NCBI GenBank assembly: GCA_963739335.1
Contig: CAVUAC010000053.1
Span: 33,748-97,747, forward strand
Direction of reading: 5' to 3'
Length of the DNA stretch: 64,000 nucleotides
Source of the DNA: UBA9647 sp963739335
GTDB lineage: Bacteria; Bacteroidota; Ignavibacteria; UBA10030
This document shows positions 44,939 through 53,927 of this stretch, piece after piece. Numbering within the stretch: the first letter of the stretch is position 1; each line of letters starts with the position of its first letter. A model generated the notes under the pieces. The model made no database searches, was not told the DNA's origin, and saw only the letters and a program-made list of their open reading frames with translations. A program made the position numbers and the translations under genes.

Positions 44939-45534
44939 GAGACCATCGCTCTGATGTATGGGAGCATGACCGTCTTAACCCGGCAAATGATGGCGAATTC
45001 ATTAAGCTTCTTTATGTTCGAGTCTTTGCGTCGGAGGTAATTCTTTAGCGCTTCGAGTGCAAGGTTTTCACCGATCTTGTTTCGGTATCGGAACATGTCG
45101 CAGATCGTCTTTTCCTTGTTATACATGCGAACTGTACCTGCAGAGGTTTTGATTTCTTCGATGCCCACACTGTAGAATTGCCTCGGGTAGTAGAAGAAGC
45201 GAATAGGCGGGAACTCGATTTTGGGAGGCTTGTCTGAAAGCGGAATAGCGACATAGATCTCCGATGGCACAAATGTGGTGAGGTCATAATGGGCCAGGGC
45301 CGACGCAAGCGCGATTATCCCTTTGGGGACTGCGTGGGAGACTTCCACGAGACTGGCATCAACCTCGGTGGACACGTCAATCTCTGGCAGCTTGTAAAGG
45401 CCAGACTTCACTTTCTCGATCTTTCCTTGCTTGACCAGTTTGGCGATTTCCCTCGTTTGGAAAGACGCGGCTCTCAGCTCATTCATTCGGGCAAAGCCGC
45501 CCTTTCGCTTGAGATATCTTAGGATATTGTTCAT
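44935..45534 (-). CDS. abiEi: AbiEi-type antitoxin
   Basis: A 199-residue protein: N-terminal winged helix (ILRYLKRKGGFARMNELRAA, SFQTREIAKLVKQGKIEKVK, SGLYKLP) and the AbiEi C-terminal region (IALASALAHYDLTTFVPSEI, VGIEEIKTSAGTVRMYNKEK, TICDMFRYRNKIG, LALEALKNYLRRKD). AbiEi proteins bind their own promoter and neutralise AbiEii. Typical size and gene order (antitoxin first, 4-base overlap). Autoregulation of the abiEi-abiEii-primase/helicase unit is expected. Confidence 0.9.
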   Translation of the reverse strand: MNNILRYLKRKGGFARMNELRAASFQTREIAKLVKQGKIEKVKSGLYKLPEIDVSTEVDASLVEVSHAVPKGIIALASALAHYDLTTFVPSEIYVAIPLSDKPPKIEFPPIRFFYYPRQFYSVGIEEIKTSAGTVRMYNKEKTICDMFRYRNKIGENLALEALKNYLRRKDSNIKKLNEFAIICRVKTVMLPYIRAMVS

Positions 45535-46095
45535 TTGTGTGCCTGAATCGTTTATTCTGTTGGTGTGATGTACTTACAGAAGATTCGATTCAAATGCAAT
45601 ATGCAAAAGCCATAAGAAGCGAGCCTTCCCAGCCACAGAAAGGGCGAGGGTTGACGCCACAATGGGATGCAGGCCAATCCGACCACCGTGCTCCTCGGAG
45701 ATTACGGATTCCGACACTTATCTGAGCCCTTCTAAAGTCGGAATGCAGAGCAAATCTACCGGTATGAGGTTGAAATTTCTATCGTGTGCCCCCGCTTTTA
45801 TGTTAAAAGTCAAGGGCCATCTCGTTTTGCAGTGAACAGTATTCTTCGCGGTCGGATTGTATCACCGACATCTTGTTGGCAACCAGTCACCGTCATCTCA
45901 CATCAAGCTTTTATCAGCAGACAGACCTCTGAGATCGCTGCATTACCTTTATCAAGGGAACAGAGTGTGGGTACGCGGTCTACCATTGAGCAGACAGTCG
46001 CGCTTGGGCGGGACGCTGCAGCGGGGGCCAAGCGTTACCCACGAGATGACTGATGATGGTGACTGAGTCAAACGAACATCGTCTATAATTATCTT
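45535..46095. other. Intergenic region, repeat only
   Basis: Contains the promoter region of abiEi, the direct repeat at 45722-45789 and the 3' flank of the IS110 remnant. No gene recognised. Confidence 0.45.
45722..45789. repeat. Direct repeat upstream of the TOTE/AbiE module
   Basis: Starts CTGAGCCCTTCTAAAGTCGG and ends TTTCTATCGTGTGC; the partner of 41341-41408. The two copies bracket 4.3 kb holding exactly the helicase and the two Abi genes. Confidence 0.7.
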
Positions 46096-46996
46096 CTATA
46101 CAACAGCATGCACATAGGGTGTTTGGTTCTTTAAGACGAAGCGAATGCGATTCAGGAGTTTATGAGCAATGCGTATGATGGCTTGGTGCTTTGGCATACG
46201 AGTACAGAGCTTGTTGAAGGCCAGCAGCAAAGCAGGGTCTTTCCTGACTGCAACCCAGGCACACTCGATGATCAAGCCTCTCAAGAACGGATTGCGTCGC
46301 TGGGAGATGCCAGTGGTGATCTCCCGTTGGCCACTGGAGTATTCCCCGGGGACTAAGCCCACATAGCTGGAGAGCTTGTCGATGGTAGCGAAGCGACTGA
46401 GCGTGACAAGTTCTGTTAGGAAGATCATCGCAGCGAGTGTACTGATGCCAGGGATGGTGAGCAGATGAACGGTGTATGAGCAATACGCCGGCTCTTTGGC
46501 CAGAGTACGGATTTGTTTTGTGGTGTCAGCGATCATCTGTCGAAGATACTTCAGCTCCTGGATGAGTGCTTTGAGTGCTTGCGTGCCGCTGGGGCATAGC
46601 ATGGTGAGTTGATCGAGCCAGAGTATGAATCGTCGTGACCAGTTCTTCGTGCCCGGGCCAGTTTTCGTGCGTCGATGCGATCGGTCTTGAATGTTCTTTA
46701 TGGATGGTGGGGACGTCTGCTGGGTTGACCACAATACAATCAACACCGAGCGCTTGTAGTTGATCGTGGATCCAGAAGCCGCAGTAACCTGCTTCGTACG
46801 CACAGCGATAGTGGGCACCAGGAAAGTGACGTTGCAGGTAGCTGGCGAGCACTTCTGGCTTGGGTGGTTGAGTGAAGGTTTTGTGTTCCACGTGCTGTGT
46901 CAAAATGCAGACCTTCCAGGAGTTCTTGCTGACGTCGATTCCGACGAACAGGTGTTGACCGGTAAAGTCGGGTTTTGTATTTTGGGTAGTCATCAT
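46096..46996 (-). pseudogene. IS110-family transposase, frameshifted
   Basis: From the ATG at 46996: LFVGIDVSKNSWKVCILTQH (RuvC-like DEDD N-terminus), AYEAGYCGFWIHDQLQALGV and CIVVNPADVPT. The frame then changes around 46680-46700, where remnants of the D-R-ID-ARKLA segment appear in scrambled form, and the C-terminal Transposase_20 region is in another frame: LLTIPGISTLAAMIFLTELV, LSSYVGLVPGEYSSGQREIT, RRNPFLRGLIIECAWVAVRK to 46096. At least one and probably two shifts are present. Domain order and length fit IS110. Probably inactive unless the shifts are sequencing errors. Confidence 0.85.
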
Positions 46997-47063
46997 AAGC
47001 CTCGCTTTGTTTGTGGGTTGGGGACTGACATTCCAAATGTACAAAACAAGGTTGAGGCTTATG
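46994..47063 (-). promoter_or_regulatory. Inverted repeat covering the IS110 transposase start
   Basis: CATAAGCCTC (46994-47003) and GAGGCTTATG (47054-47063) are perfect inverted repeats, and the first includes the transposase ATG and its GCGAGG ribosome binding site. Transcripts entering from outside the element would form this stem and hide the start, a common way for insertion sequences to limit transposase synthesis. Confidence 0.55.
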
Positions 47064-48150
47064 ACTTTTAAACATAAGGTCTATCCCGCTTGAAAAACGG
47101 CGGGACGCAAGGAACCCGCAAGCTCTAAAGAAGAATCCCCGCCTGACCGACGTCCGGCACGATATCAGTCGGGCAGGCTCATCGGTGAAGACCCCGATCA
47201 AGAACATCGGGGCAAGTCGGTGGGGGTTTTCATACTAGGCCGGCAATCTTCAATCATCCCTCGTTTCTTTCCTCAAGTTGAAAACCATTTCTAAGTTGCC
47301 CATCATAGCCTGGCGACGGTCAGAATTTTGTCCGTATCTGTACGGATTGGTTCTAAGGTCGCACTTATCTACCTTATGCTGAAGCTCCGCGTTTCTATCA
47401 AAAGATATATGTTGTCGGGTGACGACTATCAAGTGTTTGAGGAGGACAAAAAGAATAAGCCGCCTTCTATTCTATCGCTACAGAATGGTCTCTCTAGGAT
47501 GTGAGTTGTCAGACATAGATATCCTAGCCTTGCCCAAGCGGCTCTCAGAAAACGATAGGGCAAGGTCAAGGCGGCAAGTTGCATTTATGCTAAATGGTGT
47601 CGATGTCAAGTCGAGTCGTGAAATCGAAGATGAATCCTCCGTAGGATGTGATCCTTAATGACTCTCAGAATGGTCACGACAACAAGGAGACCTGAATAGT
47701 TCAGAGAATTGGTTTTCATACGTCGGTTCTGTCCATGCCATGATGGGCAAAGATGTCTGAGCTCTGCGAACTCAAATGTCCGTTCGACGATCGTCGAGGG
47801 GTATCATCAAACGAAACGCAAGAGCGATCGACTTTGTTCTGTTCAGGACCTATGAGCGGCATAGCTAGTTGCGCGTGCGCTATTGTGCGCAAGCTTGGTG
47901 CGTTAGAGAACGTGTCTTCGCTGGCATCGCAAAAAGAGTTGGAAGCCTACCATTCGCGGAAGGCATGGATGTTCATCACCTATGATCTACAATTTCCGGT
48001 CTTTTGGCTTTTGAAAGAGCTGTCAGATTGTTTGTGGGAGCAACTGTGTCTTGCATCCTTGAGGAAAGAAAAGTAATATTGGCTCAAGACGCTGTGGAAT
48101 ACCTGTCCCCTTGTCCGCCGAGAAAAACCATCGCAGTGTGCAAGAGCGGT
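47064..48150. other. IS110 5' flank and long region without a convincing gene
   Basis: 47064-47235 is GC-rich and full of short pairings (GACCCCGATCAAGAACATCGGGG; CCCGCCGTTTTTCAAGCGGG-type), the place where an IS110 element would encode its structured guide (bridge) RNA. From 47250 to 48150 only short frames are present (47419-47658 and 47753-48076 on the plus strand) with no family resemblance. The promoter of the histidine kinase gene should lie here. Confidence 0.35.
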
Positions 48151-50220
48151 ATGACAGCTGGAAAAAATAGAGACACGATGCGCTCGCGGAGGTCATCTTC
48201 CACGCTCAACCGCCGGGTGACAGTCTGGGACCCGCAACTCCTACGGAGGGGCTTCGCTGTTGCTCTCCGGGGGCTGCTTGGAACTCAGCTAACTAGCTTC
48301 GCGCGCAAGATGAGGAATCAGTATGCCGCACTATATTTGCTGCAGAGGGGTCATCTCCAACTTCTTCTCTCGTCGGACGTCGGAAGTTCCCCATCTTATC
48401 GCGCCCACATTCCGCTTGCACAAATACGGGAAGACCTCAACTCTTCGGACGGCCATGCAGTCGACGCATCAGACTGCCCCTACCTCGACACTCCACTGCC
48501 CTTAGCTCTACGGACATTTGCTCTCCGCTCACGCAAGAAGCTCAGGGGGGTGTTGCTGATACTCCAAAAGAAAGAGGATCTGAAGGAAGAGGGTCAACGC
48601 TCAGACATCCTACCAATTCTGCTCACCACGACCACGCTGCTTTCGCTAATTGAACTCCTTCTGCGTGAGAGGGGAAGGTCGACAAGACTGCACCTCATCA
48701 ATAGAATCTCCCAAGGGATTGAACCCCTGATCAACGGGGAAAAGCTCTATGTGTCCCTGGTCCAGCAAATCCAAGAATCGTTTGGTTATGACCACGTCGC
48801 GATCTATCTCATGGACAAGAAGAACCAGGCGCTCAAGCTGAAAACGCTCGCAGGGAAGTACTGTGGGATTGTGCCACAAGATCAGGTCATACCTCTTCAC
48901 CAGGGTATAGTGGGGTGGGTTGCGAGACACGGCAAGACCCTTCGTTCGGACGAGGCCCGTCAGAATCCTTTCTTCTTGAACGTTACACCCGAACTCATTC
49001 CTACAGAAGCCGAACTTTGCGTCCCTATCCGTGTTGATGGCGAAACCATCGGCGTACTCAACATCGAACACAGCGAGGTCCGTTATTTTGATGAAGATGA
49101 CATCAATTCCGTCGAGTTGCTTGCCGACAGGATTGGGATTGCTATCAAGAACACGAATCTGTACGCAGAACTCCAGAAGAGCCACAAGCGTCTCGAGGAC
49201 ATAGTCTCCTCCATTGGTCACGGTATGATGATGATCGGCAGGGACTATCGTGTACAATGGGTCAATAGGACGTTCAGGGAGTGGGGATTCGAGAAAGCGG
49301 TTGGCAATCCCTGTTACGGTCTATTTACTCAGGGAGAGGATCTCTGCAGGCAGTGTGTCGGCAGCCACACGTTTCGAACGGGCCGCATTAGCCGCGATGT
49401 CATTCAGACCCAGTCCGGCCGCTATTATGCTATCACTGCGGCGCCAATCACCGACGCGGGGGGACTTGTTACTCACATTCTTGAAGTAGTGGAAGATGTC
49501 ACAACGGCTCGACATACACAGGAGGAGCTTGAGTTCCTCAAGCGTGGACTTGATCAAGCCCAGCAACTGGCATCCGTTGGGGAACTTGCAGCGAATATCG
49601 TTCATGAAGTCCGTAATCCGATGAACGCGATCTCGGAGGCAGTGGAAATTCTGGAGGCTGACCTTGCGCTGACGCACGAACATCGCCAACTGATGAATGT
49701 GGTCAAAGAAGAATGTGCCCGCCTCAACGAGACACTAGACACCTACCACCTTCTTGCTCGCAAGGAAGAGCGTCATTTTGTCGAGGGCGATCTACGGTCC
49801 GTCATCGAGAAGGTTGTCGGTTTGCTCACTGCTGATCAGAGTATCGCGCGTCGAATTCGCTTCACGGTAGAGATCGCAGACGGATTACCGCGGTTTCCAT
49901 TTGACTCTAACGGGGTAAAACAGGTGTTCTGGAATCTTCTGTTGAATGCCGTCGAGTCGATCGAAGAGAAGGGGGAAATCAAAATAGTCGCCGGGTGGTC
50001 GCCGTCCCGGGCCACCATTGTTATTGAAGACTGCGGACGCGGCATCGAAGAAGGCGAGCTTGCGAGAATCTTCGAGCCATTCTATACCACAAAACGGCAA
50101 GGCACAGGGCTTGGGCTCGCCATTGTTCGGCGGATTATTGAAGATCACGATTGGAAGATCTCCGTCAAGAGTGCTGTGGGAAAAGGGACACGAATCTCTA
50201 TTGCGATTCCAACTAAATGA
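48151..50220 (+). CDS. GAF/PAS histidine kinase (NtrB/AtoS-type)
   Basis: About 689 residues. Domains in order: an unassigned N-terminal region; a GAF domain at ~180-346 (YVSLVQQIQESFGYDHVAIY, LDMKKNQALKLKTL-type, VPIRVDGETIGVLNIEHSEV); a PAS domain ~350-450 (IVSSIGHGMMMIGRDYRVQW) with Cys-containing CYGLFTQGEDLCRQCVG; HisKA with ELAANIVHEVRNPMNAISEA (His ~484); and HATPase with VKQVFWNLLLNAVESIEEKG, IEDCGRGI and GTGLGLAIVRRI. No transmembrane helix, so cytosolic sensing. Several upstream starts are possible (48004 TTG). The NtrC-type regulator follows 12 bases later. Confidence 0.85.
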   Translation: MTAGKNRDTMRSRRSSSTLNRRVTVWDPQLLRRGFAVALRGLLGTQLTSFARKMRNQYAALYLLQRGHLQLLLSSDVGSSPSYRAHIPLAQIREDLNSSDGHAVDASDCPYLDTPLPLALRTFALRSRKKLRGVLLILQKKEDLKEEGQRSDILPILLTTTTLLSLIELLLRERGRSTRLHLINRISQGIEPLINGEKLYVSLVQQIQESFGYDHVAIYLMDKKNQALKLKTLAGKYCGIVPQDQVIPLHQGIVGWVARHGKTLRSDEARQNPFFLNVTPELIPTEAELCVPIRVDGETIGVLNIEHSEVRYFDEDDINSVELLADRIGIAIKNTNLYAELQKSHKRLEDIVSSIGHGMMMIGRDYRVQWVNRTFREWGFEKAVGNPCYGLFTQGEDLCRQCVGSHTFRTGRISRDVIQTQSGRYYAITAAPITDAGGLVTHILEVVEDVTTARHTQEELEFLKRGLDQAQQLASVGELAANIVHEVRNPMNAISEAVEILEADLALTHEHRQLMNVVKEECARLNETLDTYHLLARKEERHFVEGDLRSVIEKVVGLLTADQSIARRIRFTVEIADGLPRFPFDSNGVKQVFWNLLLNAVESIEEKGEIKIVAGWSPSRATIVIEDCGRGIEEGELARIFEPFYTTKRQGTGLGLAIVRRIIEDHDWKISVKSAVGKGTRISIAIPTK

Positions 50221-50232
50221 CGTGGAAGGGTG

Positions 50233-51567
50233 ATGGCACACATCCTCGTTGTTGATGACCACAAGAATACTTGCCTTACTTTGGGAATGATCCTCAGGAG
50301 TGAAGGGCACGAAGTGGAGGTGGCAGGGGCGGGCCGGGATGCACTTGAGATGCTGGCAGGTCAGCGGTTCGACATCGTGATTACGGATCTTCGGCTTGGT
50401 GATATCGACGGCACCGAAGTGTTAGCGCGAGCGCGGACACTGTGTCCTTCAACTGAGGTGATTGTGATCACGGCTTTTGGATCGATTACGTCCGCTGTCA
50501 AGGCAATGAAATTGGGTGCGTACGACTACATTACCAAGCCTTTGCAGCGTGAGAAGATTCTCGCGATGGTACGGACGCTCACTGAGCAGCATTCACTGCC
50601 GCAGGGCAAGCATCGGCAGAGCACGGGCCCGCGCGATATCGTACCTATTATCATCGGGCAAACCGCTGCTATGAAAGACATCTTGACGTTAGCTGAAGAT
50701 GTGGCAAGAGCAGATGTCCCGGTGCTTATTTGTGGAGAGAGTGGTACCGGAAAAGAACTGGTGGCGCGATATATTCACTGCAAGAGCGCGCGGGTGGATA
50801 AACCGTTTGTGGCGATAAATTGCGGTGCTCTTCCAGAATCACTTCAGGAGAGCGAGTTCTTTGGGCACGTGAAGGGAGCATTTACGGGAGCCATTGAGAA
50901 AAAAAAAGGCCTCTTTGAGGAGGCTGATGGGGGGACGATTTTGCTCGACGAGATCGGAGAAATGAGCTTGCCGTCTCAAGTAAAGCTCCTGCGCGTCCTT
51001 CAGGATGGGGAAATGCGACCGGTGGGGAGCAACAAGCCGCAGCACGTGAACGTCAGGATTCTTGCGTCGACCAATCAATCTTTGCCTGCTCTCGTGAAGC
51101 GCGATAGGTTCCGGAAAGACCTCCTTTTTCGGATTGATGTCATACGCTTGGTCCTGCCACCATTACGAGAGCGCTTGGAGGACATTCCTGCTCTGGTCGA
51201 CTTCTTCATCAGAAAGCACGCAGAGCGATTTCAGAGGCCGGGGACATCAATCTCTGCAAGTGCGTTGTGCATACTGCAAGAACACACCTGGCCCGGCAAC
51301 ATACGCGAGCTAGAGAATTGCATCAGGCGCGCTGTTCTCCTTTGCAAGCGTGACACCATTGATGCTTCGGACCTGGGGGTCGTCTTAGGGACGTACTCTG
51401 AGCGGGGAGAAGCAAAACTACTCGCAGAACAAGAACGAGAGTTGATACTAAGAACGCTTGAGAGAACGAACTGGAACCGGAAGCGTGCTGCTCTCGAACT
51501 TGGTATCGGTACAACGACGCTCTGGCGCAAGATCAAGAGATTCGGCCTGATGACAGGCGATCGCTAA
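50233..51567 (+). CDS. NtrC-family sigma-54-dependent response regulator
   Basis: A 444-residue protein: receiver domain with phosphoacceptor Asp in VITDLRLGD (~51), AAA+ domain with Walker A GESGTGKE (~168), the sigma-54-contacting GAFTGA loop (~215, intact), Walker B GGTILLDEIGEM and Arg-finger region FRKDLLFRIDVI, and a Fis-type HTH at the C-terminus (NWNRKRAALELGIGTTTLWR). GGAAGGG lies just before the GTG/ATG pair; ATG at 50233 is preferred. It forms an operon with the upstream kinase and a sigma-54 promoter match follows at 51805. Confidence 0.95.
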   Translation: MAHILVVDDHKNTCLTLGMILRSEGHEVEVAGAGRDALEMLAGQRFDIVITDLRLGDIDGTEVLARARTLCPSTEVIVITAFGSITSAVKAMKLGAYDYITKPLQREKILAMVRTLTEQHSLPQGKHRQSTGPRDIVPIIIGQTAAMKDILTLAEDVARADVPVLICGESGTGKELVARYIHCKSARVDKPFVAINCGALPESLQESEFFGHVKGAFTGAIEKKKGLFEEADGGTILLDEIGEMSLPSQVKLLRVLQDGEMRPVGSNKPQHVNVRILASTNQSLPALVKRDRFRKDLLFRIDVIRLVLPPLRERLEDIPALVDFFIRKHAERFQRPGTSISASALCILQEHTWPGNIRELENCIRRAVLLCKRDTIDASDLGVVLGTYSERGEAKLLAEQERELILRTLERTNWNRKRAALELGIGTTTLWRKIKRFGLMTGDR

Positions 51568-52024
51568 CATATGCGATGGTTCCGGCGGTCCTTAGGTTTC
51601 ATCTTGGTGTGTTGCCAATCCTTAGCTGCTTCTGTGTCAAGCCGTCATGAACGGATGCAGGTTTCTGCTGCTCAGCCTTTCATTTTGAAATCGTGCATTT
51701 CATTCTGGAAGGATACACGATCTCTCCGCCTCGCACTTTAAGCCCCATCCTTCTTTTTCTCTCGAATTCTGCATGTCGCGCTTGCGTGTACGCGTGGCAT
51801 CGCATGGTATGATTCTTGCACCACCCTGCGGATACGCAGCGAAGCCTTCGGAGTCTCAGTTCTTTAAGGAAACGCGGAGTCGCCAAGCACGAGGTATCGG
51901 AGCTCGCGAAGCTGTTTCGGGCTCGTTCCGGGTCACCTAGATTCTCGAACCTCAACGCCTGCAATTCTCATCATTCTCGTGATCCATTACTCACACACAA
52001 TCCAATTCGAAAGGAGAGGGGCAT
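51568..52024. other. Intergenic region with sigma-54 promoter and long leader
   Basis: Holds the promoter at 51805-51820 and, from about 51832 to 52024, a leader that could fold (GAAGCCTTCGGAGTCTC with a UUCG-type loop; GAGCTCGCGAAGCTGTTTCGGGCTCG). No known riboswitch consensus was recognised. No gene. Confidence 0.5.
51805..51820 (+). promoter_or_regulatory. Sigma-54 (RpoN) promoter
   Basis: TGGTATGATTCTTGCA matches the -24/-12 consensus TGGCACG-N4-TTGCW in all but two positions and has GG and GC exactly ten bases apart. It lies 204 bases upstream of the secreted-protein gene at 52025 and 238 bases downstream of an NtrC-type activator gene. Confidence 0.6.
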
Positions 52025-53824
52025 ATGCGCACAGTTAGGATACTTGTGCTTGCGATCAGTGTCGTTGGTTTCGTCCTTCCACTGAAGGCCCAGACAAGTC
52101 CCCCTGCTTGGGCGGACTATGAAAAGGTAACCTATGAACAGCAAGGGGAAAGCCTTTATGTCGCAATAACGTTCAAGGGTCTTGTGAGCAGCAAGGGCTT
52201 GTTGCATGCTGGTAATACATTCTTCAATGATTATGATGACAATAAGTCCACCGGACAACAGGGAAACGTAGGTTCAGAAACCAATTTGACGTTTTGTGAC
52301 TGGGATGCCGATAGCATTTGGTGCATGCGGACGTACGGATTATGGAGCAACAAAATCGGCAACTTCGTGTTTCGTGCACAGAGTCCTGTCAGCGTTTCCG
52401 TCGATGGCAAAACGCTTTCCTTTAGGCATTCTTTAGTTGGGCTGGGCTTGGAAGATGTGTCCTACGATGTGAACGGGTACTACCTGCAGGGTTCGAACTG
52501 GTGGAACGATCCATGGAACCAAGGTGGCGCGTTGGACAGCGTGCAGTTGTACTCGTTCAATCCAAGCCTCGTTCCAGCACTGGACACGTCGCTCGTCGGA
52601 ACAAGGAGTCAGCTCAAAATCCCTACCACTTACAGGGCCCGTGCCGTCAGCGAGAATATCGTAGGTGCACTGGATGATATTGTCAGGGTGGTTGAATCTG
52701 AGATCGGTACCATTAGTCCCGCGAAGCGCTACACGGTTACGTACAATCCGTTCTCCGACAATCCCGTGTTCATCTACGTGAGCGCACCGAACAACACGTT
52801 CACGACGTACATTCCGGGCACACAGTGGGTTGATACTCCGAATTGGTGGGCGATGCTTGAGGGAGCGGTCTATCAAACGATGGCGGAACGCAGCGCGGGA
52901 TATCGCGAAATCTTCATGACTACTATGTCCACAGATATTCCGCTGCCTAATACTCCTGATAGCTGGTACTCGACACGCTACGACAGCACGCATGGCATGC
53001 TGTGGACAACGAACCACAAGGTTACATTCAAAGCTCTTCTTGGCCGCGCCTTCCACAATCTTGTCACGATCTACGTCGGTGAGAAGCTGACCCATGTGGC
53101 GGCGAGAGCTGCAGCAGTTGCAGCGCGGACGCAAGCATCTACCGCGTATGCCACGTTCTCCGGCCAGGCAAAGGATTTGGATCCGTGGATTATGACCGGT
53201 TTCTTACTGAATAAGGTAAGCAGCGATTTGAGCTGGACGAAGAAATTGTGGAACGCGTTCCCCGTCACATTCACACTCCCCACGGACACATCGAGTGGTG
53301 ACAGCTTTGGACAGCTTGTGAAGCCATTCCTCAGAGACGGGGTGGGTGATGGGAGCCAACCGTATAGCACACGAAAGTATTGGTATCAAAACATCGCAAG
53401 CGTGCAAGCGGGAGCTATCGACGCTGCGACAGGCAAGAACATTTATGCTTCCTTGAAGGCGATTACGGAATATCCCACGGTTGACTCTGTTTATAACCGA
53501 TCGAAGACAGTGTTCCAGGGTCTGATGACTTCAGTGGAGGAGACCGGGACCGGAGTCGCCACAGGCTTCCGTTTGGATCAGAACTATCCGAATCCATTCA
53601 ACCCTTCGACGCGAATCGCTTTTACTATCCCCAGCCATGCTCTCACAACCGTCCGTGTGTTTGATATGCTTGGTCGGGCGGTGGCTGAGTTGCTGAATGC
53701 AGAGCTTGCTCCCGGCGGTTATGAAGTGAACTGGAACGCAGCCAGTTTGCCATCTGGAGTCTACTACTACCGCGTGCAATCTGGCAACCACACAGCGGTC
53801 GGGAAGGCTGTTCTCCTGAAGTGA
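52025..53824 (+). CDS. T9SS-type secreted protein, probable inactive relative of the next metallopeptidase
   Basis: A 599-residue protein with signal peptide (MRTVRILVLAISVVGFVLPL, cleavage near KAQ), a beta-rich N-terminal part (DWDADSIWCMRTYGLWSNKI), a helical middle and a C-terminal T9SS sorting domain (FRLDQNYPNPFNPSTRIAFT ... GVYYYRVQSG ... GKAVLLK). The middle follows the layout of the neighbouring peptidase, with a start ENIVGALDDIVRVVESEIGT, YTVTYNPFSDNPVFIYVSAP and WWAMLEGAVYQTM. Where the neighbour has HELGH, this protein has EGAVY, so no zinc site. AAAGGAGAGGGGCAT is a strong ribosome binding site. Surface or secreted; substrate binding or structural role possible. Confidence 0.75.
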   Translation: MRTVRILVLAISVVGFVLPLKAQTSPPAWADYEKVTYEQQGESLYVAITFKGLVSSKGLLHAGNTFFNDYDDNKSTGQQGNVGSETNLTFCDWDADSIWCMRTYGLWSNKIGNFVFRAQSPVSVSVDGKTLSFRHSLVGLGLEDVSYDVNGYYLQGSNWWNDPWNQGGALDSVQLYSFNPSLVPALDTSLVGTRSQLKIPTTYRARAVSENIVGALDDIVRVVESEIGTISPAKRYTVTYNPFSDNPVFIYVSAPNNTFTTYIPGTQWVDTPNWWAMLEGAVYQTMAERSAGYREIFMTTMSTDIPLPNTPDSWYSTRYDSTHGMLWTTNHKVTFKALLGRAFHNLVTIYVGEKLTHVAARAAAVAARTQASTAYATFSGQAKDLDPWIMTGFLLNKVSSDLSWTKKLWNAFPVTFTLPTDTSSGDSFGQLVKPFLRDGVGDGSQPYSTRKYWYQNIASVQAGAIDAATGKNIYASLKAITEYPTVDSVYNRSKTVFQGLMTSVEETGTGVATGFRLDQNYPNPFNPSTRIAFTIPSHALTTVRVFDMLGRAVAELLNAELAPGGYEVNWNAASLPSGVYYYRVQSGNHTAVGKAVLLK

Positions 53825-53927
53825 GTAGTCGTGTTAGTACTTTCCTTGGGATGGATGAGGTCGGCCGTTCGATCTCCTCATCCATCTCAAGAGCTCTCTC
53901 ATCGGTGCAGGGATAAAAAAGAATCGC

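Noticed and set aside
47419..48076. Two short plus-strand frames before the histidine kinase
   Set aside because: No ribosome binding site, family resemblance or convincing amino acid composition.
51830..51960. Possible riboswitch in the leader of the 52025 gene
   Set aside because: The leader can fold, but no conserved core of c-di-GMP, cobalamin, TPP, SAM or other common riboswitches was recognised.
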